A DNA stretch of 64,000 nt. Origin: Saposhnikovia divaricata (lineage: Eukaryota; Streptophyta; Magnoliopsida; Apiales; Apiaceae). The stretch covers positions 174,106,148-174,170,147 of the forward strand of contig CM071598.1 in NCBI GenBank assembly GCA_036435485.1, given 5' to 3'. Position 1 is the first letter of the stretch. Each line of letters opens with the position of its first letter. A program made the position numbers and the translations under genes. Below the pieces are notes generated by a model. That model saw only the letters and a list, made by a program, of their open reading frames with translations. It was not told the DNA's origin and searched no databases. Positions 12,501-21,834 of the stretch are shown here, one piece after another.

Positions 12501-13228
12501 TAATAAACTATAGTAGACTCTGACAGTTTATCACCTAAATTCATCAGAACATATCTACCAAAATCAAAATTACTACCATAGAGTAGAGAATACCCGATTT
12601 GTAGACTATCTATTGGAATGGCATCCCAGTTGGTGACTTTCTTCTGGAATGTCCTTGTAATGCAATCGAAGAAAAAGTTCCATTCCTTCCTGAGATTAGG
12701 CCTCTTGACACTGCCTAGCTTGTCAAGAGATTCCATGTAACCTATCTCCTGTAGCATATTTCTCAAGTGATGTTCAACCACATAAGTATAAGATGTATGT
12801 GCATCAAACCCCATTGTATCTCTGACAGTTTGTGGAGTAATCACAAACTCTTGTTCGTCATAAGTGAAGATGATGTTAGGAGTCCCATTCTCTCCTCCAT
12901 CCACATAGACTGAGTTTTGCCAAAAAGTGGCAATTTGAGATGCAGAGAGAGTACCAGGTCCAACCAGAGCTTGTCAAATCTCTGAGTCTCTCAAGAAATT
13001 CTGCATTAGATGAAACGCTTCTGGAACACGTTCATGATAGAGTGGAGCTTCATAGTTGTTAGGGACAAACCGTGTACCAAGAGCAGTGAATGGTTTAGAA
13101 GCCATTGAGTTAAGAAATTTGCAAGAATCCCTAAGAGAAGTGTATGTAGGAAAGGTGTTTGCGAGAATGCCCAAGTGAAAAGTGAGAGAACTGTGAGATG
13201 TAAAAATAAAACACAATCGTTTGGACAC
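9551..13228 (-). pseudogene. Large extra ORF of the copia element, about 1225 codons, one in-frame TGA
   Basis: The frame opens at ATG 13228 (or the internal ATG 13108, MASKPFTALG), meets one TGA at 12974-12976, and continues without another stop to 9551. The uninterrupted 3' part from ATG 12904 is 1117 codons. The N-terminal 250 residues look globular (FTYDEQEFVITPQTVRDTMG...). They are followed by a long Pro/Gln/Ser/Glu-rich and Lys-rich middle with a short repeat of PAE(V/D)(E/K)(I/M), a coiled-coil-like stretch (LTEIVTREMKME region), and a basic, mixed C-terminus. It sits where some copia elements carry an envelope-like or extra ORF, just before the polypurine tract. No catalytic motif, signal peptide or membrane segment is visible, so the function is unknown. 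It could still be expressed as the 1117-codon form. Confidence 0.6.
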
Positions 13229-13643
13229 AAAAGTAATTAGAGTAATTAAAAACTCAATCTCTTATGTAATCAAACACTCAATCAGTTCCTAGATTAATGT
13301 GTGAGTGGGACACGATAATGGGTGAGTGGGACACAGTAATGGGTGAGTGGGTCACGTGCTCGTATTTTTAAGAAGTGTATTTTGCAAATTATAACAATAA
13401 AATATTTGATTTAAAAAAAATCAAATAACACTCTCTTAAAATACCTGGACCCAATTAAAACCAGAATATGAAGCGTTTACCTGTAACCATTAATAACCAG
13501 AATACGAAGCGATTTAGTACTTCGTTGCTTACACATCTCTATTTAAGGCCTAGAGACTTGTTCAGATTTGTTCACTATCCCTTTAACCTTGCATTCTCCC
13601 CTGAAAAATCAAAAACCCTTCAAACAACACACTCTGAATAACA
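13229..13643. promoter_or_regulatory. Possible divergent promoter between the two extra ORFs of the copia element
   Basis: Between the start codons of the minus ORF (13228) and plus ORF (13644) lie a G-box CACGTG (13353-13358), three imperfect copies of GGTGAGTGGGACACRRTAAT (about 13300-13356), a repeated CCAGAATAYGAAGCG (13460-13475 and 13498-13512), and a TATA-like CTATTTAAGG (13530-13539) about 110 bp before the plus ATG. This composition looks like a captured or evolved promoter. Its activity is inferred. Confidence 0.4.
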
Positions 13644-13901
13644 ATGACAAACCTTACCATCAAAGAAAAGAATCTCCATCTCGTAGAGAATAGAGATATC
13701 TTCAGCTATACGCGTGAAGAGTTTGATGCGTTTGACTGGGAAAGGCAGCTTGAGACTCTGTGGCTGCAGATGGATGCCGGTCTGGAAGAGATCGAGAGAG
13801 AAAAACCTGCAAGAGTGATCGACATCGATGCTGCTCTCCAAGCAACATTAGCATGGCTTTCCTCGAAGGCATCCTCATCCAACACCACCAACCATTGTTA
13901 A
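13644..13901 (+). CDS. Small ORF of 85 codons opposite to the copia element, unknown function
   Basis: The ATG at 13644 follows a TATA-like box and an A-rich leader. The product is acidic to neutral (MTNLTIKEKNLHLVENRDIF at the start) with Trp and Leu in a likely helical middle (ERQLETLWLQMDAGLEEIER) and a Ser/Thr end. After the stop, 13902-14120 looks like a plant 3' UTR with several near-consensus polyadenylation words (AATGAAAAAT near 14090). It may be a host gene fragment captured in antisense or an element gene. I do not recognise it. No signal peptide or domain is visible. Confidence 0.4.
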   Translation: MTNLTIKEKNLHLVENRDIFSYTREEFDAFDWERQLETLWLQMDAGLEEIEREKPARVIDIDAALQATLAWLSSKASSSNTTNHC

Positions 13902-14577
13902 TGAATATGTCAGCAAAAATAACCTTATCCCTTCAACTTCCACCCAAATAAAGTGGCAAAGATGGGATCTGGGATTTTTGCTAACAATGGAGTGGTTTGG
14001 ACTTAACATTTTATTTTCCTGTTGAATAGATTAGCAGATAGAGAGAACAAAAAGATGTAATACTTGCTTGTAATCTCTTTCTTATTATCAATGAAAAATT
14101 CTGTTTCTCTAATCTTATTCATTGTGTTCTGCAATTTTTTTATGTTTATGAACTGTTCTTTAAGGAAGTAAATCAAAGAAGAGACTATGAAAACTAATTA
14201 AAGTAATCATATAAGTAACAAATTCATCAACAATAATCACAATTAAATCAGGAGCAGAACAGAGTACCAATTTGAGAAGTGTTTTGTTCTATTCGAGAAC
14301 TCTGAGACTCAGAGTATGAACCACAAATCAACAATACACTTATTAACAGTTGCCAAAAGCCCTATTTACTCCAAAATTTTCAAATTATCCAAATGAAAAT
14401 TTACCTTAGAGTACGAACCACGAATCAACAGCGTTTGTCAATTCTCCAACTTTATCACCGAAACCCTTTCATAAATTGCACAGTTGTGAAAATATGTGTG
14501 TGTGAAGCAGAGTTTACTAAATCAATTTTTAGAGCATCTAATTTTTCATAAAATCCATAAAGTAAATCAATAAACAC
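13902..14577. other. Noncoding copia interior between mini-gene and Athila fragment
   Basis: No gene is supported. It includes the probable 3' UTR of the mini-gene and a twofold repeat GAGTAYGAACCACRAATCAACA (14313-14334 and 14408-14429). No pol remnant could be read in either orientation. Confidence 0.5.
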
Positions 14578-16071
14578 TGGATGCACAAACTGTCTTTTAT
14601 ATCCACTTGGATCGCTTAATTTCGGCTTAAATTGATTGTCTTGGGCTCAAGTTGTTGTAGATTTGATGTGTTTTGCTTAGTTGTGCAGGATTACGAGAAT
14701 GTTGACTAAGGTGGATGCTTTTATAATTTTTTGGGAATTAATTGATTAAAATTCGGATTTTCGAGAAGGGTTGCACAGTTTACACTGTTTTGGCCATATC
14801 TTGAGTTCTAGAAGTCCGTTTTAGGCCCGTAAGCAGTCCACGCGAAGATAACGAGATTTCCTATCATTCTAAGATAGTCCAGAGGTCCAATTACGTGGGG
14901 AACGTTCCAGAAAATCTGAAGAAAAGTCAGCCACGAATTTTCCTTACAAAACATAATCAAATTAGGAAACGTATCTTGCAGAAATTCTATTATAATTCTG
15001 TTTTGTATTTTCTTGCTGGGCAAGACTTGTAGTGCCTATATAAACACATCATACCATTGTAATAGATATAGACATATTATTAGTTATTATTATTGTAACA
15101 TAGCTTAGATCTGCAATGGAGAAAAGGAGAGAAGGATTCAACGCTCGTGACAAGCAACGGATCTAGATCTACTTCATCCTTTGTGTTATTCTGGATTCTA
15201 GATTTGTTTTCTTAACTCTTTGTTTATTAATATAATTACTTCTTTTATTCATATTTTGTTTTAAATCATGTTTTCATCAAAACCCATGACGATGAACGGT
15301 TCAATTATGAGCTAATCGTTGTCATGGGATTCTAACGGAGTTATCTATGTAGCTTAGTAGTTTATATGCTTTAAAGATTTATGTGTGGTGAATTCTTGAT
15401 ATCCTCGTATGGTTGTGTTTCATGTATTTAGATGCGTCGCGAACATCTAATTTGTTAATCTCTTGCTAAACGAGAGTGGATCTTGAGATTTAGAACTTGC
15501 CATGCTAGCATAGGATAGGTTGATGTTTTAACATCATGATTTGTGGCGTAAATAGAGATATTATGCTGCCCTATGTGATCTAAGTGGATAACTTGTGCTT
15601 CAACCTTTATGTTTTCAAATTCTATAGAGATATAGGGTCTAAACATAATTGGTGTCTACCCATCTTCTATCTCTTTTGTGGATGCATGCGTAGTTTGGTA
15701 TTAGTATACCGAGAGGTAGCTTTTACTTATTTAGTGTTGTCCGATCAGATATCAAAACCATCACATGTATTGATTAAAGGCTGCGACTCTAAGTGAAGTA
15801 GATAATGAAGTTAGAATTCCATGTTTATTCCCATATAAGTAATTTGATTTTAGATCTCATTAGCTAGTTAATTCTTAAATTGCATATTAGTTAAATTTAG
15901 TTAAATAAAATCTCAATTAATTACTTGTCTTAGCAGTGAATTAAGATCATACATTGTTGAATAGGTGCATTTACTGAAAAGAACCATAACCTGATCCCTG
16001 TGGGAACGAATTTGGACTTAACCTTATATATTACTTGTGACCACGTGCGCTTGCGTGATTTTGTGCTAACA
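14578..16071 (+). repeat. 5' LTR of the Athila fragment
   Basis: The right end is clear: GTGCTAACA at 16063-16071, six bases before the PBS. The left end is uncertain by tens of bases. A TATA box TATATAAA lies at 15037-15044 and the run TTATTAGTTATTATTATTG follows about 35 bp later. Plus-strand ORFs within it are not credible. Confidence 0.6.
15037..15044 (+). promoter_or_regulatory. TATA box of the Athila LTR
   Basis: TATATAAA is preceded by GTGCC and followed by CACATC, in the middle of the LTR and upstream of the gag gene. It is the best promoter candidate for this fragment. Confidence 0.6.
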
Positions 16072-16077
16072 AGTTTT

Positions 16078-16094
16078 TGGCGCCGCTGCCGGGG
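16078..16094 (+). promoter_or_regulatory. Primer binding site, tRNA-Asp type
   Basis: TGGCGCCGCTGCCGGGG differs from the usual Athila site TGGCGCCGTTGCCGGGG at one base. It starts six bases after the LTR end. Confidence 0.85.
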
Positions 16095-16209
16095 ATCATC
16101 GGTGTTTAATTTAGTTTATGTGCTTGTCATCAGTGGTCATTAGCGTTCACTGACTCGGATTTCTTATTTAGTTGTTTGTTTCGTGGTGTTTTCAGGTACT
16201 TGAACGTGT

Positions 16210-18876
16210 ATGCGAACACGTTTGCAGGCTCGTAAGGAAAAACTGGCAGAAGAAGGTCTTGTAGTAGATAATCAGAAAGAGGAACTTGAACTTACTGTAG
16301 AGATGGCAGAATTACCAGCAGCAGTCAAGGCTTTGAAGGACAATTCGCAGCCAAAGATCAATGACATACAATCTAGTATTGTCAGGCCAGCTATTGCAGC
16401 GAACAACTTTGAGATCAAGCCGAGCATAATTCAGATGGTGCAGAATTCGGTTCAGTTTGGGGGTGCTTCTACGGAGGATCCTAACATGCATATTCGGGAC
16501 TTTATCGAGATCTGCGACACTTTCAAATTTAATGGTGTGTCGGAGGATGCTATCAAGTTGAGACTTTTCTCATTTTCTTTGAGAGATAAGGCTAAGGGCT
16601 GGTTACATTCTCTACCAGCTGGTTCCATTACTACATGGGATGATCTTGCTCAGAAGTTTCTTACTAAATTCTTCCCTATGGCGAAAACTGCAGCAATACG
16701 GAACCAGTTAACTCAATTTCAGCAGCAATCTGGCGAGTCTTTGTGTGAGGCTTGGGAACGTTACAAGGAGATGCTTCGTAGGTGTCCACATCATGGCATG
16801 CCTGATTGGATGGTTATTAATGGTTTTTAAAATGGGTTGGGAGCACAGTCTAGACCTTTGCTAGATGCAGCATCAGGTGGAGCTCTGTGGGCTAAGAGCT
16901 ACGAGGAAGCATATGATCTTATTGAGATGATGGCTGCTAATGAATATCAAAATCCAACCCAGAGGCTTTCTCAAGGTAAGGTAGCAGGTGTTCTTGAAGT
17001 TGACACAGCTTCAGCTATTGCAGCTCAGTTGAAGGCTCTTACGATGAAGGTGGATTCTCTTGCTAATTATGGGATTCAGCAGGTGGCTAGTATTTGTGAG
17101 CTATGTGCGGGCGCACATGAGACAAGTCAGTGTGCTATCTCTTCTGAATCAGCACAGTTCGTTAGTAATTTCCAGAGACCTGCTGCACCAGTTCCAGCCA
17201 CTTATCATCCGAACAACAGGAATCATCCTAACTTTAGCTGGAGCAACAACCAAAGTGCTCAACAACCTCAGCAGTCTTATCAGCAGTTTCAAAGTCAGGA
17301 AGCTAGGCCATTCAATCAAGGCTATCAACAGCAGTATGCTCCAAGGGCACCATATCAACCTCCTGGATTTCAGCAGCAACAACCCCAGGCTCATGCGGGG
17401 CAATCATCTAATGAAAAATCAGAAATGGATGATATGAGGATGATGTTGAAGAACCTTCAAGCTTCTCAAAAGATCTTGGAAAACCAGATGGGACAGATTA
17501 CAAGTGCTTTGTTGAACATGCAACAGGGGACTCTTCCTAGTGATACGGAAACAAATCCAGGAAGAAGGGGGAACAAAGAACAGGTTAATGCAGTGACTTT
17601 GAGATCGGGAAAGGTTACAGCAAGCCCTCAATCAGCAGCTGAAGAAGATGAAGATGTTCAGAATCAGCAGGTTGAAAAATCTGCAGTGCCAGAAATTGAG
17701 AAATCTGACTTAGTGGCTGATCAGGTTGATGGTGAGAAGAGCAAGAAACCTGTTGAAAAGTCTACTGCGGAGCAAGCTTCAACGAATAATCAATTCTATC
17801 CTCCTCCTCCTCCGTTTCCTCGACGCATGCAGAAAAGTCAAGAAATTCAGTTCCAGAAGTTTATGGATGTCTTCAAGAAATTGTCCATTAACATTCCTTT
17901 TGTTGAAGCATTGGATCAGATGCCGAGGTATGCAAAGTTCATGAAGGATATTTTGTCACGAAAGAGAAGGTTGGAAGAATATGAAACAGTGGCATTAACG
18001 GAGGAGTGTAGTGCAGTTCTGCAGCAGAAGTTGCCACCTAAACTTAAAGATCCGGGAAGTTTTACCATCCCGTGTACTATTGGCAACCTTTCTTTTAGCA
18101 AGTGCTTATGTGATTTGGGAGCTAGCATCAATCTCATGCCCTTGTCTGTTTTCAAGCAGCTTGGTCTGCCGGAGCCAAAGCCAACCAACATCTCTTTGCA
18201 GTTGGCTGATAGGTCAATCACTTATCCTAGGGGCATAGTGGAGGACGTTTTGGTGAAAGTTGATAAGCTCATATTTCCTGCTGACTTCGTTATCTTGGAT
18301 TTTGAAGAAGACAAGAAGATTCCCATAATCTTGGGAAGGCCTTTTCTAGCTACAGGCCATGCTCTGATTGATGTGCAAAAAGGAGAGCTTACAATGAGGG
18401 TGCAAGATCAGAATGTCACCTTTAATGTTTTCAAGGCTATGAAATTTCCAACTGAGGATGAAGAGTGTTGTAGTGTGGAAATAGTTGATACGGGTCAGAA
18501 AAAGAAGTTTGATCAGTTGCTGAGCGAGAAATCGGACAGTTCTTCGGTTCGTGATCTTTCGAAAGTAAAGCTTGGAAAACTTTCACCACATTTGAGGTAT
18601 GTCCTTTTGAATAATGAGCTAGTGATTTTTGAAGAGGGGCATGATAACGTGTTGCGAAGGTGGAAAGCAGATGATAAGGATGAGGAATTTTTTGTTCAAC
18701 CGGTTGAGTCAGAGAAGCACCTGAGAGGTGTGAAGAAGAAAAAGAAGAAAATTAAGCTGTTGGATAGTAAAATTTGGTTTGACGAGAGAAATTTGTGGAA
18801 AGCCAGCAAACAAGTTTTTCGAATGAATGGTCTATCTGTTGAGGACGGTTCAGTTATTCTTTTGAAACCGCCATGA
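16210..18876 (+). pseudogene. Athila-type gag-protease, one in-frame stop, pol deleted
   Basis: The frame opens at ATG 16210 and runs 889 codons to TGA 18876, broken once by TAA at 16828-16830 in the conserved gag stretch VINGF-stop-NGLGAQSRP. The retrotransposon gag core is at about residues 85-240 (DFIEICDTFKFNG, AKGWLHSLPAGSITTWDD). A Gln/Pro-rich middle follows, then the Athila motif VNAVTLRSGK, and an aspartic protease with CDLGASINLMP and ILGRPFLATG. After the protease the product ends in a Lys-rich stretch and a short tail. RT and integrase are missing, so it looks like an internal deletion that kept the frame. Gag would assemble particles and the protease would process it; this copy is broken by the stop. 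Confidence 0.88.
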
Positions 18877-19790
18877 GTTGAGGAATTGACGTCAAGCTAT
18901 TGACGTTAAAGAAGCGCTTCGTGGGAGGCAACCCACGCATTAGTGTAGAAAAAAAAAAGTGTAGTGTAGAGAGAAGAAAAAAAAATGAGTGTTAAAAATA
19001 AAAAAAAATAAAAAAAAGTGTGTGAAAAATGAGTGTTGTGAGTGTTGTGTGAAAAACAAAAAAAAAATAAAAAAAAATCGGGCGTGTCACGCAGGTTGCG
19101 CCTGCGTTACGCAGGTTGCGCCTGCGTTACTGGATGTTACGCAGGCTGCGCCTGCGTGACTGAACTGTAGGCAGGCTGCGCAGGTTCAATTTTTTAGTTG
19201 GTTTTTTTTTATTTTGTTTTTTTTCCTTTCTTTTCTTCCCTTTGTATTAAAAAAAAACAAACAAAACAAAAATTCAACCCCCAAATTTTATCCTAATCCT
19301 ATATAAATTCCAAAACCCCCCATCTCTCTTCTAAAATTCTAAACCTATTCTAATTCTTTTTCTTTAATTCATCAAATCCTATTTCTATCCTACATCAAAT
19401 TTCATACCCACCCAAAATTTTTCCTTTTCACATTAATTTTATTCACCCAATCCTTCCATTATATATACACACCCATACATACAAATTCAATTCCTCTTCT
19501 ATTTATTTAAATTCAATTCTAAAGAGGAATTAATTACAAGTTCACCTCTTTGATTCGTAATTGGGTTAAATCTTCTCTAATATTATTTTTATTACGAATT
19601 TGTGTTCTTGTAATTGGGGGTTTTGTAGGATTCTTGTTATTTGGGAGGTGGCTAGTCTATGGAGCTCGTACGCATTATCCTCCACCAGATTCATCCGAGG
19701 AGGGTTATGATTCAGCTGGGTAGGTATGTTTTTGCTATCCCTCGTATTTACTTCCATTCAATGCGGACATTGAATATTTTAAGTTTGGGG
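18877..19790 (+). other. 3' leader of the Athila fragment, A-rich with GC-rich hairpins
   Basis: No ORF. It contains GCGCTTCGTGGGAGGCAACCC, poly-A tracts mixed with GTGTGAAAAATGAGTG repeats (18945-19075), GC-rich palindromes (19089-19182), a T-rich run, and TTTAAGTTTGGGGGTGG (19776-19792), a polypurine-like motif typical of this lineage. Downstream to about 20090 is noncoding Athila-like sequence. Confidence 0.6.
19089..19182. repeat. GC-rich palindromic tandem repeats
   Basis: ACGCAGGTTGCGCCTGCGT occurs at 19089-19107 and 19109-19127, a one-base variant at 19139-19157, and a decayed copy ends near 19182. Each unit can fold on itself (ACGCAGG pairs with CCTGCGT). It stands out in a very AT-rich stretch. 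Confidence 0.85.
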
Positions 19791-20069
19791 GTGGTTTGAG
19801 GGATTAGTAGTTGTTGTTGTATATATGTGTTCATGTAGGATATCATGTTTTGCATGCTTAGTAGTAATTCATTCATGTTATGTTCGTATTATCTACGTTT
19901 GTTTCATGTAGGACATTCTGTTTTTATTTATGTATACCATGTGAGTTCATTCTAGTTGCATTGTCATGGCATGCATGTTTCATGATCCCTTAGAACGAGC
20001 TAATTCTGATTGGTAGGTAGGTGTCTAATTGAGTGTGATAATGATGAGTAGAGGGTTGATTTATAGTTT

Positions 20070-21266
20070 CTATGAAATTGACTTGCATGCTTCAGAAACA
20101 AAATCTGAAGTATCTGCCCAATCTCTGCCTTTAGTGTAGAGTACCTTTCCGGTTTTACCCTTCTTGCACTCAGGAGCATAGTAACCCATCTTCTTACACT
20201 TGTAGCATTGAATTTCAGACTTATCCTTCTTCCCTTTAGAATCTCTCTTATCAAACTTCCTGAAGCTTTTCCTGTCTTCATTTGAATCTCTAGAAAACCT
20301 TTTCCCTTTCTTGAAATTCTTGAAGCCCATTTTCTTGAAGGTCTTCACCATCAACACGGCCATTTTCCTCATTTCTTCTTCATCATCCTCAGAGTCAGAT
20401 GATTCAGAAGAGTTTGAATCACAATCAGAGTTTGATGATTCACTTTCTGAGTGTATGACCAAAGCTTTTCCCTTCATTTTCCTTCTTGATGCCTCTTTCT
20501 TCTGAGGCTTCTCTTCAACATTAAGAGCAACAGACTTTGCCTTCCTGCTTGATCTCCTGTTTCTCTACTCCATTTCCAATTCATGAGTTTTGAGCAGCCC
20601 ATAGATTTCATCAATCTCTGTTTCAGCAAGATCATAGTTGTCTCTAATAGTGGTTGTTTTCACATCCCACTTTTCAGGTAGAGAAAGAAGAAACTTGAGA
20701 TTTGAGTCTTCTAGATCATACTCTTTGTTGACCAATGACAGATCATTGAGCAGTTTACAGAATCTATCAAATGTTTCTGTCATGGTCTCTTCAGGTTTAG
20801 CCTCAAAATGCTCATACTCTTGTGTGAGTATGTTTCTCCTATTCTTCTTAATAGCCGCAGTTCCTTGACACCTGACTTCAAGAGCATCCCATATCTCTTT
20901 TGCAGTGGTGCAGTTAATGACTTTGTTAGACATAACATTGTCTAGAGCACTATGCAATAAATGCCTAACCTTTGCATCCTTAGCAATTGATGATAGATCT
21001 TCAGGAGTCATGTCCTTCTTTTCCTTTGGAACTATTTTATCTTCTTCACCAGCAGCTGCAACAGATAGCTTTGTAGGATTGAGAGGGCCTTCATAAATCC
21101 TGTCAAGATATTCTGGATCTGTAGCCTCCAGAAACATAGTCATCTTGACCTTCCACATAGCATACTCTAATGGCCTGAGAATAGGAACCCTGATTGGTTC
21201 ATAACGACTCACAGTAGTAGGAGCCTTTTCAGAAACAGTAGGTGTTGGTGGAGGAATTGCTGACAT
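20070..21266 (-). pseudogene. Copia gag with zinc knuckle, one in-frame TAG, 3' end truncated
   Basis: The frame opens at ATG 21266, 47 bp after the PBS. Codons 1-233 are a typical plant copia gag (EYAMWKVKMTMFLEATDPEYL, then LHSALDNVMSNKV, then AKEIWDALEVRCQGT). A TAG at 20565-20567 interrupts it. The same frame continues through a basic segment, an acidic Ser/Asp/Glu run and the CCHC-type knuckle CYKCKKMGYYAPEC, in which the expected His is Tyr. It ends at 20070, just inside the junction with Athila-derived sequence near 20090, so protease and the rest of pol do not follow. Confidence 0.85.
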
Positions 21267-21312
21267 GATTATTGTTGTGTTTGGATCTTAACCTGTAATA
21301 AAGTAACAGATT

Positions 21313-21325
21313 GGCTTTGATACCA
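21313..21325 (-). promoter_or_regulatory. Primer binding site of the copia element, tRNA-iMet variant
   Basis: The minus strand reads TGGTATCAAAGCC, two bases inside the 5' LTR. It differs from the standard TGGTATCAGAGC at one base. Confidence 0.8.
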
Positions 21326-21327
21326 CT

Positions 21328-21834
21328 TGTTAGGCCGAATACACAATTAATAATCAAATTCGTATGAGAGTTTAACAAGTAAGACGTTTAAGCACTTAAA
21401 AACTTCTTGTATTAAGAACCCTCTTCATGATGTAAACTATCACAAAGAGCTGCTAGGTTACAATAAAGATTATTCGTTGTACGATACCCTTCTAGGGTTA
21501 ACCTAACTGTATTTATAAAACATACAGCTTCGATACAATCTCTAATTGATATTCCTAATAATCAGCTATACAATGATATCAATTACAGATTGTCACACGT
21601 CTCCTAAGTCAACTCAATCTCTTTGATAGCTATCCAATCTTCAAAGATATCGCTTCCATAATAAATCTTCAATCATTGTTGACCAGTAGACGCTGCCTCC
21701 AGACAGAGTTTGACAAACTCTGTCGAGCTTCCATCCGTCAGAGTTTACACTAAACTCTGACTGCTTCCAGCTAAACTCTGATAATTCACTGTAACACTTA
21801 AACACTGATTAAAACACATCAATTATATTTAACA
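21328..21834 (-). repeat. Copia 5' LTR (507 bp)
   Basis: Same length and ends as 8889-9395. A minus-strand TATA-like TATAAATA lies at 21510-21517, and the CAGAGTTT/AAACTCTG array is at 21704-21780. The TSD AGGAT follows at 21835-21839. Confidence 0.93.

Larger units (their letters stand above)
14578..20090 (+). mobile_element. Athila-type gag-protease derivative, 3' LTR missing
   Basis: On the plus strand there is a 5' LTR with TATA box, a tRNA-Asp type PBS, gag-protease, a 3' leader and a polypurine-like GTTTGGGGGTG (19782-19792). RT, RNase H and integrase are absent. The ORF passes directly from protease to a short C-terminal tail, and the noncoding motif AAGAAGCGCTTCGTGGGAGG (18910-18929) follows; by my recollection that motif normally follows integrase in this lineage. 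No copy of the 5' LTR is found before the copia gag resumes near 20090, so the element is truncated. The left boundary (14578) was chosen from a weak TGGATGCAC that would pair with the LTR end GTGCTAACA. No TSD was found. Confidence 0.65.
8889..21834 (-). mobile_element. Ty1/copia-type LTR element without visible pol, carrying extra ORFs
   Basis: Two 507 bp LTRs (8889-9395 and 21328-21834; TGTTAGGCC...TTTAACA) are bounded by the TSD AGGAT. I counted about three differences between the LTRs, so the insertion is recent. A variant tRNA-iMet PBS (TGGTATCAAAGCC) and a GGGGGAGAT polypurine tract set the minus orientation. The contents in transcription order are: gag (21266-20070), an Athila fragment (about 20090-14578), an opposing mini-gene (13644-13901) and a large ORF (13228-9551). 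Protease, integrase, RT and RNase H of copia type were not found. They were either absent in this non-autonomous form or lost with the Athila event. Confidence 0.88.
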
